A stretch of DNA of 64,000 bases from Cheiracanthium punctorium (lineage: Eukaryota; Arthropoda; Arachnida; Araneae; Cheiracanthiidae). Made by a program: the position numbers and the translations under genes. Below are positions 43,611 to 53,902 of the stretch, in pieces (positions within the stretch are counted from its first letter, which is position 1; every line of letters starts with the position of its first letter). The notes beneath the pieces were generated by a model. It had not been told where the DNA came from. It was given only the letters and a program-made list of their open reading frames with translations, and ran no database searches. The stretch lies in the NCBI GenBank assembly GCA_038373885.1, contig JAWZYV010013014.1:202873-266872 (forward strand), written 5' to 3'.

Positions 43611-45621
43611 TCTGATGTGTCCAACACATGACTTCCTTGCACGGTTATTAAATCAAAAATGTTTTTTACGCACTTCCTCTAAACTTATTTGTTTGAAAGA
43701 GATAAAATATCAATAATAGTAAGGTATAGCGATTTCTAGCCAAATATTTCGATATCGCCAAGTTGAGTTCAATTTGAAAGATTTCCTTCTGACACTTTAT
43801 TTGGCGATATTTCACCAAAAGCCGACAAACTTGAGATAGTTTGCGAGATTTTGGGGATAGCCAAAGTAGTCATTGACCACAGACTTTCAATGAATTGAAT
43901 GCATCCATACACCTTAATGTATTTAAAGTCATTTGGCTCACCCTGTAAATAAATTCCTAGTCGATTGCTGTCAAAAAAGATATTGAAAACAGTTAGTTAT
44001 TATAATGTAGTTCTAAATACAAAAGTTCAAAATTCTACGGGTAAAGTTTTAGAGTTATACAAAATACGAAATAATTTTTGGCGCCAAATTTGGCGATATT
44101 TCGGCGAAACTCGTCAATGTCGACGACATTTGGCGAGATTTTAAGCATGGACCAACAATGACAGATTATCGCCAAATTTGGCGATATTTCGCCAAAACTC
44201 GCCAAGAACGATGACAAATGGCGATACTTTGGGCATGGACCAAATGACTGACTATCGCCAAATTTGGCGACATTTCGACAAAACTCGCCAAGGTCGAGGA
44301 CAGACGGCGAGATTATGGGCATGTAACAAACAATGACTGACTACAATTGTATTATATTGAAGATTTCCATAGACATTAAAGTACTGAAATTCTTTTTGGT
44401 GGTCCTGTAAAGAAACTTCAGAAGATTGGAACCAAAAATCGAGATGCACAACTAGATGTTACAACAATCTTACATATGAAATTTCATAATACTTTTTGAG
44501 ATTTGAGAGTTAAATATGCACACACGTACACCAAAAGTCGCCAAGCTTGGCGACTTTTGGCATAGTTCTTGAGGGGGGCACGTGACCGTGGTCGGACCAT
44601 TACCTAACTTATGTGGTAGGACGGTATTGTGCTTGAAATGGATGAATGCCCCTAAAATTGCCATTGACCGTAATGTATTGGAAATCTTTTGAGTGTTCCT
44701 GTAGCAGAACTGTAAATGATAAAGACACTTTTTTAAATGGAGAAATTCATTTTCTAACTCTTTACAGCATATGTCACTCCTGAGTCGTATGAAATAGCCC
44801 AAAACCTCTAAAAAACGCTTTGATGAATGTCGTCCCATAGAGCGTAATGTATTTCGAATCTTTTAGGCGGTTCTGTAGATAAACTGTCCAGTCGAATGGA
44901 ACCGAAAGGGGGGGTGCACAACTAGATGTTACAACAATCCTAAATATAAAGTTTCAACTTTCTACGCCTAATAGTTTTTGAAATATGCGAGTTTAATGAA
45001 TTTCGGCCCATTGAGCGTAATGTATTTCGAATGTTTTGGGCAGTCCTGTAGATAAACTATCCAGTCGAATGGAACCAATAGGGGAGGTGCACAACTAGAT
45101 GTTACAACTATCCAAAATATGAAGTTTCGACATTCTACGCCTAATAATTTTTGAGTTAGGCGAGTTTAATGACTTTCGGCCCATAGAGCGTAATGTATTT
45201 CGAATCTTTTGGGCGGTCCTGTACATAAACTATACATTCGATTGCGACCAAAAGGGGAGGTGCACAACTAGATCATAGAACAATCCTAAATATCAAATCT
45301 CAACATTCTACGACCAATAGTTTTTGAGATATGCGAGTTACATACGTACGTACGTACGTACGTACGTACGTACGTACGTACGAACATACGTACGTACGTA
45401 CAGACGGCATGGAAAAACTGACCACAATAGACTCGCCGCTGGTCAAAATGAGTTGCAGACGCGTTAATATGATGGTGCATGCTAGCCTACGATGAGATGC
45501 ATCGAAAAAATTCTTAAAATTAAATTTAGAGGTACTCAAAATCAGTTTTTTTGTCGAAATTTGGCCCCCAAAATTTTTCGGGATCACATTACTTCCTTAT
45601 ACTACGTACAAGGAAGTAAAA
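43611..45621 (+). mobile_element. Helitron-like element, family 1, array unit 2
   Basis: Joined directly to unit 1: ..GGAAGTAAAA is followed at once by TCTGATGTGTCC. It is ~200 bp longer than the other units because it has three instead of two CGGCCCATAGAGCGTAATG modules (44834, 45007, 45180; spacing 173) and a longer CGTA run (about 45345-45395). It holds a 30-bp perfect palindrome at 44531-44560. Confidence 0.6.
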
Positions 45622-47375
45622 ATGTTTTTTACGCACTTCCTCTAAACTTATTTGTTTGAAAGATATAAAATATCAATAATAGTAAGATATAGCGATTTCT
45701 AGCCAAACATTTCGATATCGCCAAGCTGAGTTCAATTTGAAAGATTTCTTTCTGACACTTTATTTGGCGATATTTCACCAAAAGCCGACAAACTTGAAAT
45801 AGTTTGCGAGATTTTGGGGATAGCCAAAGTAGTCATTGACCACAGACTTTCAATGAATTGAATGCATCCATACACCTTAATGTATTTAAAGTCATTTGGC
45901 TCACCCTGTAAATAAATTCCCAGTCGATTGCTGTCAAAAAAGATATTGAAAACAGTTAGATATTACAATAGTTCTAAATACAAAGTTAAAAAATCTACGG
46001 GTTAAAGTTTTAGAGTTATACAAAATAGGAAATAATTATTGGCGCCAAATTTGGCGATATTTCGGCGAAACTCGTCAATGTCGACGACATTTGGCGAGAT
46101 ATTAAGAATGGACCAACAATGACAGATTATCGCCAAATTTGGCGATATTTCGACAAAACTCGCCAAGAACGATGACAAATGGCGATACTTTGGGCATGGA
46201 ACAAATGACTGACTATCGCCAAATTTGGCGACATTTCGGCAAAACTCGCCAAGGTCGAGGACAGACGGCGAGATTTTGGGCATGTACCAAACAATGACTG
46301 TCTACAATTGTATTATATTGAAGATGTCCATAGACATTAAAGTACTGAAATTCTTTTCGGTGGTCCTGTAAATAAACTCTCCAGTAGATTTTAACCAAAA
46401 ATCGAGATGCACAACTAGATGTTACAACAATCTTATATATGAAATTTCATAATAGTTTTTGAGATTTGAGAGTTAAATATGCACACACGTACACAAAAAA
46501 GTCGCCAAGCTTGGCGACTTTTGGCACAGTTCTTGAGGGAGGCACGTGACCGTGGTCGGACCATTACCTAACTTATGTGGTAGGACGGTATTGTGCTGGA
46601 AATGGATGAATCTCCTAAAATTGCCATTGACCGTAATGTATTGGAAATCTTTTGAGTGTTCCTGTAGCAGAACTGTAAATGATAAAGACACTTTTTTTAA
46701 TGGAGAAATTCATTTTCTAACTCTTTACAGCATATATAACTTCTGAGTCGTTTGAAATAGCCCAATACCTCTAAAACACGCTTCGATGAATTTCGGCCCA
46801 TAGAGCGTAATGTATTTCGAATCTTTTAGGCGGTTCTGTAGATAAACTATCCGGTCGAATGGAACCAAAACGGGAGGTGCACAACTAGATGTTACAACAA
46901 TCCTAAATATAAAGTTTCAACATTCTACGCCTAATAGTTTTTGAGATATGCGAGTTTAATGAATTTCGGCCCATAGAGTGTAATGTATTTCGAATCTTTT
47001 GGGCGGTCCTGTACATAAACTATTCATTCGATTACGACCAAAAGGAGAGGTGCACAACTAGATCATAGAACAATCCTAAATATCAAATCTCAACATTCTA
47101 CGACCCATAGTTTTTGAGATATGCGAGTTACATACATACGTACGTACGTACGTACAGACGGCATGGAAAAACTGACCACAATATACTCGCCGCTGGTCAA
47201 AATGAGTTGCAGACGCGTTAATATGATCGTGCATGCTAGCCTACGATGAGATGCATCGAAAAAATTCTTAAAATTAAATTTAGAGGTAGTCAAAATCGGT
47301 TTTTATGTCGAAATTTGGCCCCCAAAATTTTTCGGGATCACATTACTTCCTTATACTACGTACAAGGAAGTAAAA
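45622..47375 (+). mobile_element. Helitron-like element, family 1, array unit 3
   Basis: Starts at AATGTTTTTTACGC, lacking the first ~48 bases of the unit; otherwise almost identical to unit 1 at an offset of about 3765 bp and less similar to unit 2. It ends with the same AAGGAAGTAAAA hairpin. Confidence 0.6.
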
Positions 47376-47439
47376 ATAATAATAATCGAAGAAAGGGACT
47401 CGAAACTGCTCCATGGTTACTAGATTTTAAACATTTGTA

Positions 47440-47640
47440 GATCAAACATTTTCCAATGTCGAAAAAGTGCAGCCGTTGCCATCGCACGATACATCGCATT
47501 TTTGACACAGCCGGCTGTATCAAAAATGTTCTGGAGCTCTGTGGCATGCACCGGGCGAGATCGCCATCTTGCTGTTAGTTAAATCGTGCGATGGCAACGG
47601 CCGCACTTTTTCCACATTGGGCAGTCTAGCTAGATGTCCT
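47440..47640 (+). mobile_element. Diverged foldback related to family B
   Basis: Palindromic arms (GTGCAGCCGTTGCCATCGCA on one side, TGCGATGGCAACGGCCGCAC on the other) follow the family B plan but with many differences. The TTAA ends are not clear. Confidence 0.5.
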
Positions 47641-47900
47641 CCTTAACCTTTTAGAAGGCAGTGTTCGCAATTGGGAACATCAAATTTAAAATGTATTTAA
47701 AATTAAATATCATCAATATTGACTCGAAAAAAAATTAGCAGATAAAGTTAAAAAATGACTTGATTTTTCGGAACAGAATTTACATTTCTATCATGAGTGG
47801 GAAACTGAATTGAAAAAAATAAAAATAGCCATTTTCATAATTTTTTGGGGAGCTATCTTGATACAACTCACGCTAACGTTCAATGCCATTTTACAGTACA

Positions 47901-47936
47901 GCGCATGCGCACGAATAGATTCCGAAACCTGATTGG
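47901..47936 (+). promoter_or_regulatory. GCGCATGCGC palindrome with nearby ATTGG (copy 1)
   Basis: GCGCATGCGC at 47901-47910 is the core recognised by NRF-1-type factors in animals. ATTGG (inverted CCAAT box) follows 22 bases later. The whole ~85-bp neighbourhood recurs at 49010-49090. No gene start is visible next to it, so this may be only part of a repeat. Confidence 0.3.
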
Positions 47937-48366
47937 TCAAAGTACTCCGGATAGCGTCAGCGTTAACGTAGGAAGAAACGGTAAACAAAAACTCCCTATT
48001 ACGCAAAATTATTGCTTTTGAGTAAAGTAATTTTCCGGAGTGTCACAACGTTCAAACGATACCACATCCTTCCGTTCTGTTTACAATTCTTTTTAGTTGC
48101 AGTTACTTCAAAAACGGATACAAATTTAAGTTTTTCTATGAGATACGTCGAAATATCTGTGCAAATATTGAATGGGAGTCATTTTTTGGGACACATTTAC
48201 CGTTTGGATGTGGACGAATAAGGAAAAGTCACATATTTCGATCTGTATTTCCTTAAATATTGGCTTTGAATTCAGTGAAAAAAATAAGTTTTCAGTTCAG
48301 CGTAAATGGTTTTTGGAAAACCGGTGCTCACATAAGCAACATATTAAAATGGAATATACGATAATA

Positions 48367-48769
48367 TTAGGTTGTAACGAAAGTTTCCCGCCACCGCAAA
48401 CATCGTCAGCACACAGTTCTCGTTGGCGTATTGGCTCCTATTTTGTCAAACAATTTTTGACATTTGAAAGAAAGAGGCTTACTTTATAACACTGTGTTGT
48501 GAAATCTGTAAAAAATATAGTTATCATTAAGTATAAGGTGTCTCAAATGGAACTATCACTCTAGAGGATTAGAACCATCATTTACTTCCAGTTGTGTTGC
48601 AAAAAGTCAGCTACAGAATATCAACGAATTATGAGTGCAGCTTTAAGTACTATTGTTGTATCATGTGACACTGTGCCGGTTTGGTACCGAAAGTTCAAAA
48701 ACAGTTATCTAAGGAGTTAGAAGTTAGTTTTTCAGGCAGATATTGCGGAAAACTTTCGTTACAACCTGA
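48367..48769. mobile_element. Mariner-family relic (copy 1)
   Basis: TA-flanked, with ends TTAGGTTGTAACGAAAGTTT / AAACTTTCGTTACAACCTGA. The body aligns with 53314-53902 but has a larger internal deletion. Confidence 0.75.
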
Positions 48770-49047
48770 TAATAATGTTTTTTCAATATGCTGCCAACAG
48801 TAAAGTCTCTCCATATTTAACTTCTTCTGATTAAAGGAGGGTAAAAATAAATACTGATTTTATTTACGAAAGAAATGATAGTGTGAGTTTTTAATGTAAA
48901 TGTTACCGTGAAAGTCTGAAATCTGGAGAACATTGACATCACCTAGTTGCGTGGTGTATGTCCGAAATATTTGCTAAATATTAGAGAGTTTTTGAGCTAC
49001 GTTTCTTTCCACGGTAACGCTAACGTTAAATGCCATCGGACAATACA

Positions 49048-49084
49048 GCGCATGCGCACGTACAAAATCCGAAACGTGATTGGT
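49048..49084 (+). promoter_or_regulatory. GCGCATGCGC palindrome with nearby ATTGG (copy 2)
   Basis: Second copy of the module at 47901, with GCGCATGCGC at 49048-49057 and GATTGGTCAA following. Direct orientation relative to copy 1. Confidence 0.3.
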
Positions 49085-49093
49085 CAACGTGAG

Positions 49094-49223
49094 GGTCTCC
49101 TCTAGATCTGTGGCACGCGATAAACGTTTCGATCGTCCGCCATCTTGCTGGTAGTTAAGTCGAGCGATGGCAACGTCCGCCCTTTTTTCAGCATTGGGAA
49201 AGGGTTACGCCTCAAAGGGTTAA
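49094..49223 (+). mobile_element. Family B MITE, half copy
   Basis: Starts abruptly at CTCTAGATCTGTGGCACGCG and runs through one palindrome arm to GCCTCAAAGGG-TTAA. Only one terminus is present. Confidence 0.7.
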
Positions 49224-49755
49224 TACATTTTTCTCAATACCTACACCAATAAATCGAATTAAAGAAGAACAGATGTTCCAAAAATGCTGACTTCGGTTTA
49301 TATCCCTTGAATATTGATCGTATACATTTATAGATTAAATTACAAATTTATGTAAAAATAAGGTACAGGATTTTATGAAATGGATTAAAGTCTTCAGGGG
49401 ATTAAATTTGAATATATACAAAGTTGAACCATTTATAGCTCACCACTCGCCTTTATGATGATATATGTATCTGAATTTTTTGCGAACCAGTTTATTTTTA
49501 TGAGACTTTGCTCCAAAGTGATATTGTGAATGAAAATTAAATGGAAACAGCTTGGGTATTTGCGATTTTTGATTGGGTGGAAATTTACGCATGCGCATAA
49601 ACGATAGTCATTTTCCATTAAGGTTGCCAATAAAACAATTTATATAAACATAATACTTGACAGATAGGCATAATTAGCAAAGTGAAGTATTTCATCTCTC
49701 CGTGGGTGGTAAATATCCAAGCGGAAACATAAAATATGAATTGAAAGTGAACATA
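49224..49755. other. Stretch without recognised gene
   Basis: AT-rich DNA; nothing supported. Confidence 0.45.
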
Positions 49756-50184
49756 TCCTAACTAATATTATAAATGCGAAAGTGAGTTTGTTTGTTTATG
49801 ACGCTTTCACGCCTAATCCGCTGAATCGATTAGGATGAATTTAGGTTTAGATATAGATGGAACCCTGGAGAAGGTTATATAGGCTACTTAGAATTTTAGA
49901 TTTTGCTTTTACAAGAACACCAAAAACAGTTCGCAAATACTGTCGTAACTGTCTCTATTCGCCAAATGCCTGAAAAAAAATCTAAATTTAGTAACTCTGC
50001 ATACTCTCTTATTTTAAATGAAGTATACTACCATGCATTATACTTCATATAAAATAAGTAAAAAGCAAATAATATTTAAATGCAGTTTCTTTTGTCGCAA
50101 GCATATGTGTTATTCACACATGCTTCATTTCTTTTGGGGCCTAACTCTAAAGCCGACGCGGACGAAGTCGCGGGTAGCAGCTAG
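49756..50184 (+). mobile_element. Small non-autonomous Helitron
   Basis: Begins TCCTAACTAATATTATAAAT after an A and ends ..GTAGCAGCTAG before a T: the A^T target, 5'-TC and 3'-CTAG ends expected of Helitrons. A GC-rich hairpin (GACGCGGAC..GTCGCGGG) lies about 10 bases before the end. The TACTAATATTATAAATGCGA-type start is shared by a widespread arthropod Helitron group. 429 bp, no Rep/helicase gene. Confidence 0.85.
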
Positions 50185-50356
50185 TTTTAACATATTTTAA
50201 TTTAGTTTCTACATTGTTTAAATGTTATATTTACACGAACCCAACATTTTATTTTTTAATTGTTGAGAAAGCAAGATAAGTAAATGTTACTAGTAATTAA
50301 GTTTTTTTTCATTGTTAAAAAATAAAAAGAAAACTATCGAATTTTAACAATCAACG

Positions 50357-50362
50357 TCAGTC
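50357..50362 (+). promoter_or_regulatory. Possible initiator for the 259-codon frame
   Basis: TCAGTC matches the arthropod initiator consensus TCAKTY. It lies 28 bases before the ATG at 50385, with an A/T-rich stretch upstream but no clear TATA box. Confidence 0.25.
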
Positions 50363-50384
50363 TATTAAAGACCTTTATCAAAGA

Positions 50385-51164
50385 ATGGCGGTGCTACTCT
50401 TTGGTGGTGTTATTACTATTTTCGTTTACTGTATAGTAAAGTTATTGGAGTATTTTGACGCTTTTGACCCTCCTCGTGAAATCTCAGGAGGATCTTCGGT
50501 GGTGAAGGAGGAGACATTTAATTCCATAGTTCCAAACTTCATCCAAGAATCTTCACAGAATAGTAGTGACTCTGCATCCCTCTCATCAGCTTCAAGTTCT
50601 GTCAGTTCATACCATTCAATAGACAATAGATATTCTCTGCTGGAAGAAATCACCATTCAACAGTTCAATAACTATTTTTCAATTAATCCTGGACCAAGCA
50701 ACTATCAGCGACACATTGATGCAATAACCTGGCGACTCTACTCAACCCTGGACGATTCAATAGCCATCCATAGTCACTTGATCCTCTTTGAAATAAACAG
50801 ATATTTATTGAACCATTTTGGACTTGAAGAATTGCCTCCAGAAATCACAAAAGAAACAGAAAGTCATCTCCAGGAACAGACAGTAATAGAAGAGAAAGAA
50901 CCTCCAATTATCTTCGAACATTTCCAAGCAATAGACGATTCCACAAATACTCAGTTCACAGTTACAGACGAGATAATAGATGAGCAATATGAAGTCGAAC
51001 AACCAATAGCAGCAGATCTAGTCCAACCATCAATCACAGAATCTCTTCCAGCTAGACAAGTCTTTCCAAATGCAACAGTCATGATCATTCCAAAGAAAAA
51101 GAAATTTAGACGAATCCGCAAATTTTTCTCCAGACTCTCCTGTACCAGACCAGTTCGAAATTAA
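50385..51164 (+). CDS. Unrecognised 259-residue protein with N-terminal membrane segment
   Basis: The longest non-transposon frame in the window. Residues 2-24 (VLLFGGVITIFVYCIVKLLE) are hydrophobic and would act as a signal anchor. Next come a serine-rich region (~57-77), a mixed-charge middle with ~7 acidic clusters, and a strongly basic tail (IPKKKKFRRIRKFF) near the C-terminus. There are no cysteine patterns, repeats or catalytic motifs that I know. The ATG context (AAAGAATGG) is acceptable. The frame is followed directly by a 132-bp tandem array, then by a second short frame with a similar PNAT..VII tail and an AATAAA at 52508. It may be a lineage-specific gene, a retained gene fragment or an unrecognised mobile-element gene. 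Confidence 0.5.
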   Translation: MAVLLFGGVITIFVYCIVKLLEYFDAFDPPREISGGSSVVKEETFNSIVPNFIQESSQNSSDSASLSSASSSVSSYHSIDNRYSLLEEITIQQFNNYFSINPGPSNYQRHIDAITWRLYSTLDDSIAIHSHLILFEINRYLLNHFGLEELPPEITKETESHLQEQTVIEEKEPPIIFEHFQAIDDSTNTQFTVTDEIIDEQYEVEQPIAADLVQPSITESLPARQVFPNATVMIIPKKKKFRRIRKFFSRLSCTRPVRN

Positions 51165-52140
51165 AACAATAGACTTCAATAGTTGCTATAGGTTCTACAT
51201 CACCTAATTATAATACCTCATAAAACAACGATGACTGTTACAATATCATGAACACAGCCTATTTCTTTAACAACGAAGAACGGACTGCTACAGATAAAAG
51301 CAATAGACTTCATCATCAATAGTTGCCATAGCCTCTTCACCACCTAATTAGAATAGTTGACAAAACAAAGACAGCTACAATATCATGAACAGCATATTTC
51401 TTCAAGAACAGACTGCTGCAGATAAAAGCAATAGACTTCATTTTCAATAGTCGCCATAGCTTCTTCACCACCTAATTACAATAGCTGATAAAACAACAAC
51501 GACAGCTACGGTATCATGAACAGCATATTTCTTCAAACAAGAGCAAACTGCTACAGATAAAAGCATTAGACTTCATCTTCAATACTTACCATAGCCTCTT
51601 CACCTCCTAATTACAATAGCTGACAAAACAACGACAGCTACAATATCATGAACAGATTATTTCTTCAAACAAGAACAGACTGCTGCAGATAAAAGCAATA
51701 GACTTCATCTTCAATACTTACTATAGCCTCTTCACCTCCTAATTACAATAGCTGACAAAACAACGACAGCTACAATATCATGAACAGATTATTTCTTCAA
51801 ACAAGAACAGACTGCTGCAGATAAAAGCAATAGACTTCATCTTCAATACTTACCATAGCCTCTTCACCTCCTAATTACAATAGCTGACAAAACAACGACA
51901 GCTACAATATCATGAACAGATTATTTCTTCAAACAAGAACAGACTGCTGCAGATAAAAGCAATAGACTTCATCTTCAATACTTACCATAGCCTCTTCACC
52001 TCCTAATTACAATAGCTGACAAAACAACGACAGCTACAATATCATGAACATATTATTTCTTCAAACAAGAACAGACTGCTGCAGATAAAAGCAATAGACT
52101 TCATCTTCAATAGTCGCCGTAACCTTATGGTCGCCGTTAT
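51164..52140 (+). repeat. Tandem repeat of ~132 bp, about 7.3 copies
   Basis: GCAATAGACTTCATCTTCAA and the bases after it recur at 51300, 51428, 51563, 51695, 51827, 51959 and 52091, with a first copy from 51164. The last four spacings are exactly 132 bp and nearly identical; the first are 128-136 and diverged. 132 is divisible by three, but all frames contain stops. Confidence 0.92.
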
Positions 52141-52254
52141 AGCTTATGGAGCAGTGACAACAGGTGCGATAGCATGAACGCATCAAAAAATTTTTTCAAT
52201 CAAGATGACAGCTTTTGCTTCCAGTATTTTCACAAGCGCTTACATCTACAATGA

Positions 52255-52494
52255 TGTCGAATTTACCTGTGGACTCGTCTGCATACCAGCTTCCAAAAAG
52301 AACTATATCAAATAGCAGCTAATCTCTTGGTCAGCAATCCAGGAGTGTGGAAACATACCACCAGGAATTCACATGAATTGTCTCAAACTTCGTTATTCGT
52401 GCTACCTTCGCACCTTTTTATGATAGTACCTCAAAGTCAGATGCTGATGCCTAATGCTACCAAAGTTGTAGTTATCATTAAAGACAGAAAATAA
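52255..52494 (+). CDS. Short open frame, possible 3' exon or paralogous tail
   Basis: 79 open codons end MLMPNATKVVVIIKDRK before TAA. The PNAT..V.II segment resembles VFPNATVMIIPKKKK near the end of the frame at 50385. An AATAAA lies 14 bases after the stop. It could be a separately spliced last exon, or the remnant of a duplicated copy of the upstream gene whose middle has been replaced by the repeat array. No strong splice acceptor is obvious. Confidence 0.25.
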   Translation, partial: CRIYLWTRLHTSFQKELYQIAANLLVSNPGVWKHTTRNSHELSQTSLFVLPSHLFMIVPQSQMLMPNATKVVVIIKDRK

Positions 52495-52507
52495 TTAACA
52501 ATACATT

Positions 52508-52513
52508 AATAAA
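52508..52513 (+). promoter_or_regulatory. AATAAA polyadenylation signal
   Basis: Followed within ~10 bases by a T-rich stretch. It suits a transcript covering 50385-52500. Confidence 0.4.
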
Positions 52514-52529
52514 TCTTTTATTTACATTT

Positions 52530-53313
52530 ATAGCTGCGTCTGTGTTTTTCTTACAAGTGTTTAAATCCCCCCTTTTTTTTTTACTCCCGGTAAAACATAT
52601 TTGACATTCTAAGTGCAAGTAAACATTTCTTTATTTTATTTGGTATTTTAAAATAAATGAAAACATTTTTAATTACCATGAACATAAAAAATGGAATCTC
52701 ATTGAATATGTATCTCATGTAGAAAAATAACTCGACAAAGAACGTAAATTAATCTAGGTTTATGTTATAAACAAACCCTTCTTGTATTATTACAGGTACA
52801 GTGAAACCTCTCTGAGCGATCACCCCACCGTACCGAGAATAAATGGCCGTTCAGAGGGAGTGGCCGCTCTGAAGGGTTTTATTTACTATAATTGTAATAT
52901 AACCAAGTCTGACACATACTCCTTATTTAAAATGAAATTTAAAACTTTTCTAAAGAGAAAATAATACTTTATTTAATGCTTTCTTCTATTTCTTGGAAAA
53001 AGGATACAATTTGTGTTTGTTTTAAGTTTTTACTTTTTCTCTGAAACAACCATTTTTTCGAGTTCGTTTTTTACCTTAAAAACCGATCTCTAACCTATTC
53101 GTTTGTAACCGCGTCGGAATTTTCGATAATTTCATCGGTTTTCCCTAAAGTTGCTTGTGTTGAAAGTTTAGCTTGCTCGCCATGACAAACATCGGGAAAT
53201 TCCACGTCAGAGACGGAATTAGCGAATGAAAGGCACAAAAATTCATTTGCAAAAACATTTATATACACAAATATACTGTTTAGTTAATTTAAATCAATCT
53301 CAAATTAATTTTA
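52530..53313. other. Stretch with pogo-like fragment, no gene
   Basis: CAGTGAAACCTCTCTGAGCG at 52799 after TA is a pogo/Tigger-type end. A matching inverted end (CGCTCGGAGAGGTTTCACTG) lies at 54139-54160, so an old element of ~1.36 kb interrupted by the mariner relic may span 52799-54160. Nothing else supported. Confidence 0.4.
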
Positions 53314-53902
53314 TTAGGTTGTAACGAAAGTTTTCCGCCACTGGAAGTATTGTCTGCACAAACAGTTCGCGTTGGTGTCTATGAAAATATTTTGTCAAAC
53401 GATTTTTGTTATTTGAAAGAAAAAGACTTGTTTTAGAGCATTGTGTTGTAAAATCTGTAAAACAATATCTTTATGATTAAGTATAAGGTGTCTGAAATGG
53501 AACTATCACGCTACCCGATTGAACCATCATTTACTCTCAGTTCTGTTGCAAAAAGTCAGCTACGGAATGACAGCGAATCATGTGTACAGCTTAAGGTACT
53601 ACTGTTGTATCACACGACATTGTGAAGATTTGGTACCGAAAGTTCAAAAACGAGGACTAGAACATTTAAGAAGCAGAGCGCTCTGGCCGGCCTACTGATG
53701 CTGATGAAGCCCGCCTACGAGAATTTGTGGAAGAAGATAAAATATTCATCCACTCGAGAGCTAGCAAAAAGAGTTAGACTTTAGTACCATGTCCATTAGT
53801 CGCGCAAGGCATCGTATAAACTTGACATATAAGATCAATCGCTCGGTACCGCATGAGCTGCGACTCAAGCAAATCTGGCGGAAAACTTTCCTTACAACCT
53901 GA
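53314..53902 (+). mobile_element. Mariner-family relic (copy 2)
   Basis: TA-flanked, ends TTAGGTTGTAACGAAAGTTT / AAACTTTCCTTACAACCTGA. Inside, at about 53620-53880 on the + strand, broken frames read WYRKFKN.., SGRPTDADEARLREFVEED and STRELAK. This is the helix-turn-helix region of a mariner transposase. The catalytic half is deleted. Confidence 0.85.

Noticed and set aside
41806..47375. CRISPR-like or satellite array
   Set aside because: Units are ~1.8-2.0 kb with transposon-like ends and internal modules, unlike CRISPR spacing; a further copy exists elsewhere in the window.
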